NCBI GenBank assembly: GCA_942491535.1
Contig: CALOBV010000026.1
Location: 186,001-250,000 of the forward strand
Reading direction: 5' to 3'
From: JAUVKT01 sp942491535
GTDB taxonomy: Bacteria; Bacteroidota; Bacteroidia; Bacteroidales; VadinHA17
DNA: 64,000 nucleotides
Positions within the stretch are counted from its first letter, which is position 1. Every line of letters starts with the position of its first letter. Made by a program: the position numbers and the translations under genes. Under the pieces are notes generated by a model. The model saw only the letters and a program-made list of their open reading frames with translations. It ran no database searches and was not told the origin of the DNA. Shown one piece after another: positions 54,548 through 63,086 of the stretch.

Positions 54548-55756
54548 ATGTTACAATCTATAAACGATAAATTTTCAAATTCGGCGAAGTCGATGAAAAG
54601 ATCAGCAATAAGGGAGATCCTGAAATTGCTAAATAACCCTGATATGATATCATTTGCAGGAGGGCTGCCTTCACCCGAATCATTTCCTGTCGAAGAAGTT
54701 AAGGAGATTACATCTTATATACTCGACAAAGAAGGTAAGCAGGCCCTTCAATATGGGACTACTGAAGGTGATAGCCTCTTGCGTGAAATGATACTTAAAC
54801 GACATGCCGATCAGGGACTTAAGGCAGAACCCGAAAATCTGGTTATCAGTACGGGATCTCAGCAGGCCCTTGATATAATTGGAAAGATACTGATTGATCC
54901 TGGAGATTGTATCATTTGCGGATTGCCATCATACCTGGGTGGTTTGTCTGCTTTCAGTGTCTATGGCGCCAGTCTTAAGGGCATACCTTTCGATAATGAG
55001 GGGATGAGAGTCGATCTGCTTGTAGAGGCACTTGAAGAATTGAAGAAAGCCGGTAAAAGAGTTAAATTCATCTACATAATCCCCGATTTCCAGAACCCTG
55101 CAGGAATTACAATGCCCGAATCAAGGAGAATCGAAATTATTAAAATTGCAGAAAAATACGACATCCTGATAGTAGAGGATAGTCCCTATCGTGAAATCAG
55201 ATTCGAAGGTAAAACGCAAAGATTATTTTATGAGCTCGACAACTCAGGACGGGTAATTACACTCTTTACCTTTTCTAAAATATTTGCTCCCGGCTTCAGA
55301 ATAGCATGGACCCTTGGACATCCTGCCCTGATTGATAAATTTATTATGGCAAAACAGTCAATTGATATCTGTTCTCCTGTACTGCTTCAAAAAATAGCTG
55401 CTGAATATATAAGACGTGGATCACTTGATAAAAACCTTAAAAAGACAATCGAATTATATCGCCGAAGAAGAGACCTGATGATCAAATGCCTTGAGAAATT
55501 TATGCCAGATTGTGTTTCATGGACTCACCCCGAAGGAGGATTGTTTTTATTTATGACTCTGCCCGAGACAATGAATGCAGATGATGTCTTCGAAAAAGCC
55601 ATTAAAAATAATGTTGCATTCGTTAAGGGTTCTGTTTTCTTCTGTAATGACACAGGAAAGAATACCATGAGAATTAATTTTTCATTCTCATCAGAAAATA
55701 ATATTGAAATAGGTATTGAGAGACTGGCAGGGGTTATTATAGGCATGCTTGAATAA
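54548..55756 (+). CDS. PLP-dependent aminotransferase (LysN/2-aminoadipate type)
   Basis: The protein has 402 residues of fold-type I. It has ISFAGGLPSPESFPVEEV, VISTGSQQALDIIGKILIDP, PDFQNPAGITMPESRR and the PLP lysine in FTFSKIFAPGFRIAW. It is like the 2-aminoadipate/aromatic aminotransferase group related to MocR. No winged-helix domain is present, so it is an enzyme and not a regulator. The substrate is open. Confidence 0.88.
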   Translation: MLQSINDKFSNSAKSMKRSAIREILKLLNNPDMISFAGGLPSPESFPVEEVKEITSYILDKEGKQALQYGTTEGDSLLREMILKRHADQGLKAEPENLVISTGSQQALDIIGKILIDPGDCIICGLPSYLGGLSAFSVYGASLKGIPFDNEGMRVDLLVEALEELKKAGKRVKFIYIIPDFQNPAGITMPESRRIEIIKIAEKYDILIVEDSPYREIRFEGKTQRLFYELDNSGRVITLFTFSKIFAPGFRIAWTLGHPALIDKFIMAKQSIDICSPVLLQKIAAEYIRRGSLDKNLKKTIELYRRRRDLMIKCLEKFMPDCVSWTHPEGGLFLFMTLPETMNADDVFEKAIKNNVAFVKGSVFFCNDTGKNTMRINFSFSSENNIEIGIERLAGVIIGMLE

Positions 55757-55843
55757 AAAACAAGAAAAATAATTTTGTGACTGTTGAAACTTTTTCTGTT
55801 TAGATTGTTTTACTAATAAACAAACTAATTAGGGATATCTATA

Positions 55844-57172
55844 ATGGCAAAAACTGAGATTTTTCTTCCGGCAATGGGAGAAGGAATAATTGAAGCAACT
55901 ATTACAAAATGGTTGGTAAAAGAAGGCGACCAGGTTGATGAAGACGATCCAATTGTTGAGGTTGCCACAGATAAGGTAGATACTGAAATACCATCCCCGG
56001 GTGAGGGCATTATAAGTGGCATTTCATTCAAGGAAGGTGACTCCCCCAAGGTGGGTGATATAATAGCCTACCTCGAAATTGAAGGTGAGGAAAAACTCCC
56101 TGAAGAATTAAAGAAAACGGTTGATATTGAATACCGCTTAATAAAGGAAGCTTCCTCCTCAGAATCATCCAAAAAGGAAGAAAATGCTTCACTGTCGTCA
56201 GAACTAATGAGTCGGACACCTGAAGGTAAGTATCTCTCTCCCCTTGTAAGAAAAATAGCAAAAGAAGAAGATATCTCTTTCGACATGCTTGATGCAATCA
56301 TAGGAACAGGCATGGATGGCAGGGTGACAAAAGATGATCTTCTAAATTATCTGCAGGAAAAGAAGGATTTAGACAAGAAAAAAACAGAAGAAACTGCAAA
56401 AGCTACAAGCATTAGTCCTAAAACTCCTGTCGGTACTCTAAGTGATAATGGCGATGAAATAATTGAAATGGACCGTGTTCGCAAATTAATCGCTGAGCAC
56501 ATGGTTGTTTCCAAACGTACATCTCCACACGTAACCACCTTTATAGACGTTGATGTAACAGACATTATTCAGTGGAGAAACAGGGTAAAGGACAGTTTCT
56601 TTAAGAGGGAGGGCGTAAAACTAACTCTTACACCTATCTTCTTTGAAGCCACAGCCAGAGCAATCAGGCAGTTCCCCATGGTAAACATTTCAGTTGATGG
56701 CAGCAATATTATTAAGAAAAAGAATATCAATATAGGTATGGCTACCGCTCTTCCGGATGGAAATCTGATCGTACCGGTAATAAAAAGAACCGACGAGAAG
56801 AGTTTGGTAGGACTTGCACGTGAAGTTAATGACCTCGCATCAAGAGCCAGGGCCAGCAAGTTAAAACCCGATGAAATAACAGGAGGAACATTCACAATTA
56901 CAAATTACGGAACAGTAGGTAATCTTATGGGTACTCCAATCATTAATCAGCCCCAGGCAGCCATACTCGGTATTGGTGCTGTTAAGAAAATGCCGGCTGT
57001 GGTCGAAACACCCTCAGGAGATACTGTTGGAATAAGACATATTGCATATTTATCTCTTAGCTACGACCATAGAGTAATCGACGGAGCACTTGCCGGAATG
57101 TTTGTAAAATCAATTAAAGATAATCTGGAAAGATTTCTTAGCAATAAATTCCTGTCAGATATAGAATTATAG
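55844..57172 (+). CDS. 2-oxo acid dehydrogenase E2 (dihydrolipoamide acyltransferase)
   Basis: The protein has 442 residues. One lipoyl domain (ATDKVDTEI with the lipoyl Lys), a peripheral-subunit-binding domain (SPLVRKIAKEEDISFDMLD, about 126-165) and the catalytic domain (SLSYDHRVIDGALAGM, His about 409) follow in order. It fits branched-chain or general 2-oxoacid complexes. No E1 or E3 gene is in the window, so the partners are elsewhere. A possible terminator follows. Confidence 0.93.
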   Translation: MAKTEIFLPAMGEGIIEATITKWLVKEGDQVDEDDPIVEVATDKVDTEIPSPGEGIISGISFKEGDSPKVGDIIAYLEIEGEEKLPEELKKTVDIEYRLIKEASSSESSKKEENASLSSELMSRTPEGKYLSPLVRKIAKEEDISFDMLDAIIGTGMDGRVTKDDLLNYLQEKKDLDKKKTEETAKATSISPKTPVGTLSDNGDEIIEMDRVRKLIAEHMVVSKRTSPHVTTFIDVDVTDIIQWRNRVKDSFFKREGVKLTLTPIFFEATARAIRQFPMVNISVDGSNIIKKKNINIGMATALPDGNLIVPVIKRTDEKSLVGLAREVNDLASRARASKLKPDEITGGTFTITNYGTVGNLMGTPIINQPQAAILGIGAVKKMPAVVETPSGDTVGIRHIAYLSLSYDHRVIDGALAGMFVKSIKDNLERFLSNKFLSDIEL

Positions 57173-57205
57173 CCTTCGTTATAAAATATTAATCCAATCA
57201 AAATC

Positions 57206-57234
57206 AGGGTCAGAATATTGATCCTTTTTTTTTT
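57206..57234 (+). terminator. Probable terminator after the E2 gene
   Basis: AGGGTC and GATCCT form a 6-bp stem (one G-T pair) with an 8-base loop, followed by eight or more T residues. Confidence 0.55.
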
Positions 57235-57253
57235 AATATTAGCTTAATATTGT

Positions 57254-57261
57254 TAGATTTG
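57254..57261 (+). promoter_or_regulatory. -7 element (TAGATTTG) before the PorE-like array
   Basis: TAGATTTG matches TAnnTTTG and lies 20 bp before the ATG of the first PorE-like gene. The -33 region is a T run (TTTT). Confidence 0.55.
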
Positions 57262-57281
57262 GGAAAAGTAAACCCGTCCCA

Positions 57282-59783
57282 ATGAACAGACTGACAATAA
57301 ACCTTACATTAGTTGTCTTTTTTCTTTGCATCCTTCCATTAAGTGGCCAGACTAAGAAGGAATTAAAAGAAAAATTTTATGAAGGAGAAATGTTCCTCCT
57401 TTATGAAGAATATAATGAGGCTATACCTTTTTATGAAGAATTGCTCAGTATTTTTCCCGACAATGCAAATTATAAATACAGGCTCGGGATATGTTATCTG
57501 AATATGCCAGGCCAGAAAGAGCAATCGCTTGGATACCTACAGGATGCAATTCAACATATAAATCCGAAATACAGAGAAGGAAATTTCAAAGAAGAGGGGG
57601 CGGATTATGATGCATGGTATTTTCTCGCAAAAGCTTACCTGATAACAAACCAGATTGATAAAGCCATAGAAACTTACAACAGGTTCTACGAAGGGATGGA
57701 CCATAAATTATACGATTCTACACTTGTAAAAAAAGAAATTGAGGCCTGCCATAATGCTCAGAGACTTATTAAAGTTCCTCTTTATCTCAAATCTGTAAAC
57801 CAGGGAGGAATAATAAACGATAGATTTTCTGAAGTCAATCCTGTTGTTTCGGCCGATGAGAATACAATGGTTTATACCCGCGAGGCTCAACTCCAGGACA
57901 TGATAGTATTTACCCGGAAAGTTGACGGAGAATGGACACCTGGAGTTGTTATAATGGACCAGTTGCTCGTTGACGAAGGATATTCTACATCAATAACAGG
58001 TGATGGGAATGAACTCTACCTGTACAAGAACGACCAGTATGTAGGGAATATTTATTCCAGTAGATTTGTTGATGGAAGATGGTTGCCTGCTGTAAAACTC
58101 AATGAAAATATTAACACTAAATACTGGGAATCTCACGCTGCAGTATCCTCAGATGGCAGTAGATTGTTTTTCACCAGTAATCGCATCGAAGGTGGCTATG
58201 GAGGCCTGGATATATATATGTCGGAAAGGGATAGTACAGGTGATTGGGGTCCGGCTGTAAACCTTGGCCCAACAATTAATACACCTTTTAATGAAGAAAC
58301 TCCCTTCCTCGATAAGACAGACAAGGTTCTATTCTTTAGCTCAAGAGGTCACTTTGGGATGGGTGGGCATGATATTTTCTACTCCACAAAACTTGAGAAT
58401 GGGAAATGGGCAATTCCGATTAATATGGGCTACCCGGTAAACAGTACTGATGACGATACATTCTTCCACCCTGTCGGAGAAGGCTATACAGCCTATGTGT
58501 CAATATTCGATAAAAACGGATTCGGCCTGAAAGATATCCACAGGGTTGAAATATTTTCTGATGATCATCCACGAAAATTCTTTGTCAGGGGAATGGTCAC
58601 ACTGAGAGACCTGATCAGCCAGTTTACAGATAGTGTTAAAATCAGCACCCTCAACAAAGAAAACCTTGATACCCTGCTAATTGTATATTCCGACCCAAGT
58701 ACAGGAGAATATGAATTCGAAATACCACAGGGAGACTACCAGATTGTTTATGAATCTGACGGATCAGAAAAAATTGTTTCTGACCTTACCCTTGACCTTA
58801 TACACCCAACAGATAGCATTAATGTAGCTGAAACCGAGCTTGTAAAATCTGATCTTGTGGCAGATATCTCCATAGTGAATGATGATTCCCTGGCAGTATT
58901 AATAGCGGGCGACACAAGTAATATAGATGTTTCTGTTGAACCAAACTCAATCCTGCTTGTGGAACACTGGCAGGGAGACAGCCTGATCAGTTCTGATGTA
59001 TATATAATTAATGACACCCTCTTTACTTATCCAATGCAAGCACTTACCGGTGATAATAATTTCAAATTCAAAGTCACCGACAGGTTTGGAAACACAACAA
59101 TAAAAGAGTTGAATGTACGTGGGGAGAAGCCTGTGCAGATTAGCCCGATAGAGGTAATAGAACCTGAAAAACTGATTGCCGAAGTAAGAGACAGCGCTGT
59201 TATTGATCAGAAAGTGAAAATTGACTCTGCTATAGACAATATGGACCAGAGGATTAAAGAGGTTTCAGAGGTAAGTGAAAATGATCAGATTAAGGGGGCA
59301 CTCGAAAAGACCAAAGAAAAGAATATTAAAAATGCCGGCGAATGGCTTGAGTCTATATATTCAGTAGCAATAGAAGATGGTGCCAAAGAAGATTTACTTA
59401 CAAGGCTAATTGCAGCTCTCTCAGCGAATAAAGATGAAAATGCAGAGGACTACCTTGCCAGGATTAAAGAATACGCCGGTGATAACTTAAGAAGAGCAAT
59501 AGAAGCATTTGATTTATCAGAAATAAATGCGAATAATCCTGAAGATATTATTAAATATCTCCTGAATAACGCAGAAGAATTCGGCTATACTCAGCAAGAA
59601 TTATTTGAGTCTTTTGCCAAGCTTATTGATTCTGACAAGAAAACTGCTGAAGAAATAGTAGACTATATAGAAAGTTTGGAAAGCAACAATCTTTGGATAA
59701 TATGGTTAATGCTTGGTGCAGGAGCATTTATATTCTTTATCTTTTGGAGAAGAAAGAAAAATAAAGAAAACGATAAACACTAA
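57282..59783 (+). CDS. PorE-like TPR/PD40 protein with C-terminal membrane anchor
   Basis: The protein has 833 residues. It has a signal peptide (ending LSGQ at about 22), TPR repeats (about 30-140) with YRLGICYLNMPG, and a PD40/WD40-like propeller (about 180-430) with AAVSSDGSRLFFTSN and GGHDIFYSTKLENGKW. A carboxypeptidase-regulatory-like domain follows (about 437-520; RKFFVRGMVTLRDL). Next come a beta region and a helical region (about 650-795). It ends with a membrane helix (LWIIWLMLGAGAFIFFIFW) and a basic tail. The N-terminal order is that of PorE in T9SS, but the OmpA-like peptidoglycan domain is replaced by a membrane anchor. Function not established; a link to T9SS or cell-envelope anchoring is inference. 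Confidence 0.8.
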   Translation: MNRLTINLTLVVFFLCILPLSGQTKKELKEKFYEGEMFLLYEEYNEAIPFYEELLSIFPDNANYKYRLGICYLNMPGQKEQSLGYLQDAIQHINPKYREGNFKEEGADYDAWYFLAKAYLITNQIDKAIETYNRFYEGMDHKLYDSTLVKKEIEACHNAQRLIKVPLYLKSVNQGGIINDRFSEVNPVVSADENTMVYTREAQLQDMIVFTRKVDGEWTPGVVIMDQLLVDEGYSTSITGDGNELYLYKNDQYVGNIYSSRFVDGRWLPAVKLNENINTKYWESHAAVSSDGSRLFFTSNRIEGGYGGLDIYMSERDSTGDWGPAVNLGPTINTPFNEETPFLDKTDKVLFFSSRGHFGMGGHDIFYSTKLENGKWAIPINMGYPVNSTDDDTFFHPVGEGYTAYVSIFDKNGFGLKDIHRVEIFSDDHPRKFFVRGMVTLRDLISQFTDSVKISTLNKENLDTLLIVYSDPSTGEYEFEIPQGDYQIVYESDGSEKIVSDLTLDLIHPTDSINVAETELVKSDLVADISIVNDDSLAVLIAGDTSNIDVSVEPNSILLVEHWQGDSLISSDVYIINDTLFTYPMQALTGDNNFKFKVTDRFGNTTIKELNVRGEKPVQISPIEVIEPEKLIAEVRDSAVIDQKVKIDSAIDNMDQRIKEVSEVSENDQIKGALEKTKEKNIKNAGEWLESIYSVAIEDGAKEDLLTRLIAALSANKDENAEDYLARIKEYAGDNLRRAIEAFDLSEINANNPEDIIKYLLNNAEEFGYTQQELFESFAKLIDSDKKTAEEIVDYIESLESNNLWIIWLMLGAGAFIFFIFWRRKKNKENDKH

Positions 59784-59825
59784 TGGAATATGATATAAAT
59801 GATATCTGTTTGAAAGCCAATTGAT

Positions 59826-59855
59826 TTTGTTATTATCATAATTTTAATATTTTTG
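59826..59855 (+). promoter_or_regulatory. Possible promoter of the second PorE-like gene
   Basis: TTTG (59826-59829) and TATTTTTG (59848-59855) are 18 bp apart, a little short for the consensus. The ATG is 21 bp downstream. Confidence 0.5.
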
Positions 59856-59876
59856 TTATAACTAATATTCGGGACA

Positions 59877-61154
59877 ATGGCTCGAACACTCTTATGTCTG
59901 CTACTGGTACTGTTTGCTACCAGCAATATATTTTCACAAAGCTCCAGGAAAGATCAGGATCAATTCCTTGAGGGTGAATATTTTATGCTTTTCGAAGACT
60001 ATGCCGACGCACTTCCTTATTACCTGCAGCTATATAAGAAGTATCCCGACAATCTGAACCTGGCACACAAAATTGGTTTGTGCTACCTAAATATTTACGG
60101 ACAAAAGAAAAACTCATTAGAGTATCTTGAGAAAGCTGCAAAGGAGGCTTCTGCCAATTACAAGGAAGGCTCATTAAAACAAAAAACTCCTCCTTATATC
60201 GCATGGTTCAACCTGGCAAATGCCTATAGAATAAATTTCCAGTTCGATAAAGCCAAGGAAGCCTTTAAAAAATACAGGGAAACCCTCCTGCCCGATGATA
60301 CTGAAAATATCATTTTTATTGATCAACAGATTAAAGTATGCGATAATGCAAAAGAAATGATCAGTAAGCCGATTGAGTTTACTGAAGTAAATATGGGAAA
60401 CCAATTCAACGATGCTTATTCAAACTTTCATCCCGTATTGTCGGGTAATGGCCAGGTCTTTGCATATATGACATCACTGAAGTTCTACGATGCAGTATTC
60501 TATGCACGCAAGCAAAAAGGCAGGTGGTCAGGACCGATAAATATCACACCCGATATTCAATCTGATGGCGACCTATACATATCATGCCTGTCTGAAGATG
60601 GAAATATACTATACTTCTCGAAAATTAAGGATGATGATTCAGATATCTATATGAGCAGGTATGATGGTACGAAATGGACGGTGGCAAGCAAGCTGGATCA
60701 AAATATTAATTCAAAATATTGGGACTCTCATGCTTTTGTAACAGATGAGGGCTCGACTATTGTATTTGCTTCAGACAGACCAGGGGGCTATGGTGGACTC
60801 GATTTATATAGCTCGCAAAGACAAGATGATGGGACATGGTCTTATCCCAGAAATCTGGGCCCGGAAATTAATACTGCCTTTAACGAAGACAGACCCTTTG
60901 CATCTGAAGATGGCCAAAAACTGTACTTTTGCTCCCAGGGGCATTATAATATGGGGGGCTTTGACCTTTTTATGTCTGCAAAACTGCAGAATGGACACTG
61001 GACAAAGCCCGAGAACCTGGGTTATCCTTTGAACACACCTGATGACGACACCTTTTTTATGCCGGTGAATAATGGCAAAAATGCATATATTTCTGCTTTC
61101 AGGCAGGAAAACGGATTCGGGAAGGAAGATATTTACTACATTACATTCAAGTAG
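59877..61154 (+). CDS. PorE-like TPR/PD40 protein, minimal form
   Basis: The protein has 425 residues. It has a signal peptide (ending FSQ at about 21), TPR-like helices with KIGLCYLNIYG, and a PD40 propeller (NFHPVLSGNGQVFAYM, DSHAFVTDEGSTIVFASDRP, GGFDLFMSAKLQNGHW). It stops right after the propeller (DIYYITFK) with no CRD, OmpA, SPOR or anchor. It is paralogous to both neighbours, and its own promoter is possible. It probably acts as a periplasmic or surface partner of the longer copies; that is inference. Confidence 0.8.
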   Translation: MARTLLCLLLVLFATSNIFSQSSRKDQDQFLEGEYFMLFEDYADALPYYLQLYKKYPDNLNLAHKIGLCYLNIYGQKKNSLEYLEKAAKEASANYKEGSLKQKTPPYIAWFNLANAYRINFQFDKAKEAFKKYRETLLPDDTENIIFIDQQIKVCDNAKEMISKPIEFTEVNMGNQFNDAYSNFHPVLSGNGQVFAYMTSLKFYDAVFYARKQKGRWSGPINITPDIQSDGDLYISCLSEDGNILYFSKIKDDDSDIYMSRYDGTKWTVASKLDQNINSKYWDSHAFVTDEGSTIVFASDRPGGYGGLDLYSSQRQDDGTWSYPRNLGPEINTAFNEDRPFASEDGQKLYFCSQGHYNMGGFDLFMSAKLQNGHWTKPENLGYPLNTPDDDTFFMPVNNGKNAYISAFRQENGFGKEDIYYITFK

Positions 61155-61160
61155 CAGCTT

Positions 61161-63086
61161 ATGGTAAGACATGTACTTAGTATTATTATTGTAATTTTAA
61201 TCAGCCTCTCGGCATCTGCACAGAACGATGAGCTAAAAGATATCTTTACCAAAGCCGAAGATCACTACCTTTTTAATGAATATGAACTGGCAAACCCGCT
61301 TTATCTTATTCTGAACGACTATGCAGGTAATGCTAATATAGCATACAAAATAGGCAACTGCTACCTTAATATTGAAGATGAGAAACCCAAGGCAATTTCC
61401 TTCCTGGAGGAAGCTATTAAAAATTGCAGCTACGACGCAAATGAAACAGATTTTAAGGAGCAACGTGCTCCTATAGATGCATTCTTTTCACTGGCTACTG
61501 CTTATAGAATTAATAATGAGTTTGAAAAGGCTCTGAACACATATTCAAGGATAAAGGAACTACTACCTGAAAAGGGACGGCTTGAAAATTCCGATTTTAT
61601 TGATCAACAGATAAATGCATGCAGAAATGCAATTAAGTTTATAGAAGAGGAAGTGTCTGTAACAAAGGAAAACCTTGGCCCTGAAATAAATGTGGGATCC
61701 ATTAATTCGCACGCTGTAATTAGCGGCGATGGGAACACACTGGTGTTTACCGAAAAGAGAGGCCTGGAAAACACTATCTATTATGTAAGAAAAGAAAGAG
61801 GAGAATGGGCTCAACCAATAGATATTACCTCACAACTTGGAGATGCAAGAGATTGTTCAAGCAGCTCTTTGAACTTTGATGGTACCTTACTATATATGTA
61901 TAAGGACGATAACTATGATGGAAATATTTACACCTCCACCTATTCAAATTCTTCATGGTCGAGAATTCATAAACTAAATAAAAATATAAATACAAGATTC
62001 TTTGAGTCTCATGCCTGCGAATCAGCTGATGGCACTAAATTATTCTTTTCAAGTAATCGCGAAGGAGGTGAAGGTGCTCTGGATATTTATGTGTCCGAAC
62101 CAGATGAAAACGGAGAATGGGGTGAGCCTGTTAACCTTGGTCCCTCAATAAACACTCCCTTTAATGAAGACACTCCTTTTATAAGCATTAATGATTCAAT
62201 CCTGTTTTTCAGCTCCGAAGGGCATACAAGTATGGGTGGTTATGATATATTTGAATCTAAGCTTATAGGAAGTATCTGGAAAACTCCGGCCAATATTGGC
62301 TATCCTTTAAGCACAGCTGATGACGACCTCTTCTTTCAACCGGTTAATAATGGAGCTAATGGTTACTATTCCTATACTACAGGATATAAGGAAAGGCATA
62401 TTCATTACGTTAGCATAGGGGGCAGGGATAAAGAACCAAGAGTTTTTGAGATAAAGGGGACAGTGTCTCTTAGCGATACTATTATTAATTTTACAGACGA
62501 TTTTAAGGTCTTGCTTTTCAGTTCATCAAGCACAGATACTATTGATGTGAGCTATCCTAATAAATCGACAGGATTTTACAGCTTCCTGGTAAAAGGAGAT
62601 GAATATAAACTGGTATTCATAGGTATTGGATATCTGTCAGACACAGTTAACCTGGCTTTATACGAAGATCATCCTGACGATGAAGAAGTAATTAATATGA
62701 CACTTGAACCAGATGAAAACTATGAACCCATCATAGAGGTATTTGAGAAGCTGGATTATAGTCAGGTTCAGCTTATAGAGGCGATAGACTCCTCCATCCT
62801 TGTAACAAACTTGATTGTTAGAGATGTCAGTGATTCTGATTCTACTAATGTTAATGTATTGTATTATACTGTACAGGTAATGGCATTATATAATCCCGTA
62901 GATGTTAGTTTCTTCAGAAACACTGAGGTTGCTGTTCTTTATAATAGTGATGATAAATTCTACAGATATACTACCGGTAAATTTATTACCAAGGAAGAGG
63001 CCTACAGAAGACGCGATCGTCTAATTCAACTTGGTTACCCGGAAGATATATTTGTTAAAACAGTCTTCATGGGAAATCAGGAATGA
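61161..63086 (+). CDS. PorE-like TPR/PD40 protein with C-terminal SPOR domain
   Basis: The protein has 641 residues with a signal peptide (ending ASAQ at about 21) and TPR helices (KIGNCYLNIEDEKPKAISF). The PD40 propeller has NSHAVISGDGNTLVFTEKRG and GGYDIFESKLIGS. A CRD-like domain (about 428-515) and a linker follow. The end (about 570-641; YYTVQVMALYNPVDVSFFRN, ITKEEAYRRRDRLIQLGYPE) looks like a SPOR domain, which binds peptidoglycan stripped of stem peptides. This would be an alternative to the OmpA-like cell-wall anchor of PorE. It starts 6 bp after the previous stop and overlaps the next gene as ATGA. Confidence 0.82.
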   Translation: MVRHVLSIIIVILISLSASAQNDELKDIFTKAEDHYLFNEYELANPLYLILNDYAGNANIAYKIGNCYLNIEDEKPKAISFLEEAIKNCSYDANETDFKEQRAPIDAFFSLATAYRINNEFEKALNTYSRIKELLPEKGRLENSDFIDQQINACRNAIKFIEEEVSVTKENLGPEINVGSINSHAVISGDGNTLVFTEKRGLENTIYYVRKERGEWAQPIDITSQLGDARDCSSSSLNFDGTLLYMYKDDNYDGNIYTSTYSNSSWSRIHKLNKNINTRFFESHACESADGTKLFFSSNREGGEGALDIYVSEPDENGEWGEPVNLGPSINTPFNEDTPFISINDSILFFSSEGHTSMGGYDIFESKLIGSIWKTPANIGYPLSTADDDLFFQPVNNGANGYYSYTTGYKERHIHYVSIGGRDKEPRVFEIKGTVSLSDTIINFTDDFKVLLFSSSSTDTIDVSYPNKSTGFYSFLVKGDEYKLVFIGIGYLSDTVNLALYEDHPDDEEVINMTLEPDENYEPIIEVFEKLDYSQVQLIEAIDSSILVTNLIVRDVSDSDSTNVNVLYYTVQVMALYNPVDVSFFRNTEVAVLYNSDDKFYRYTTGKFITKEEAYRRRDRLIQLGYPEDIFVKTVFMGNQE

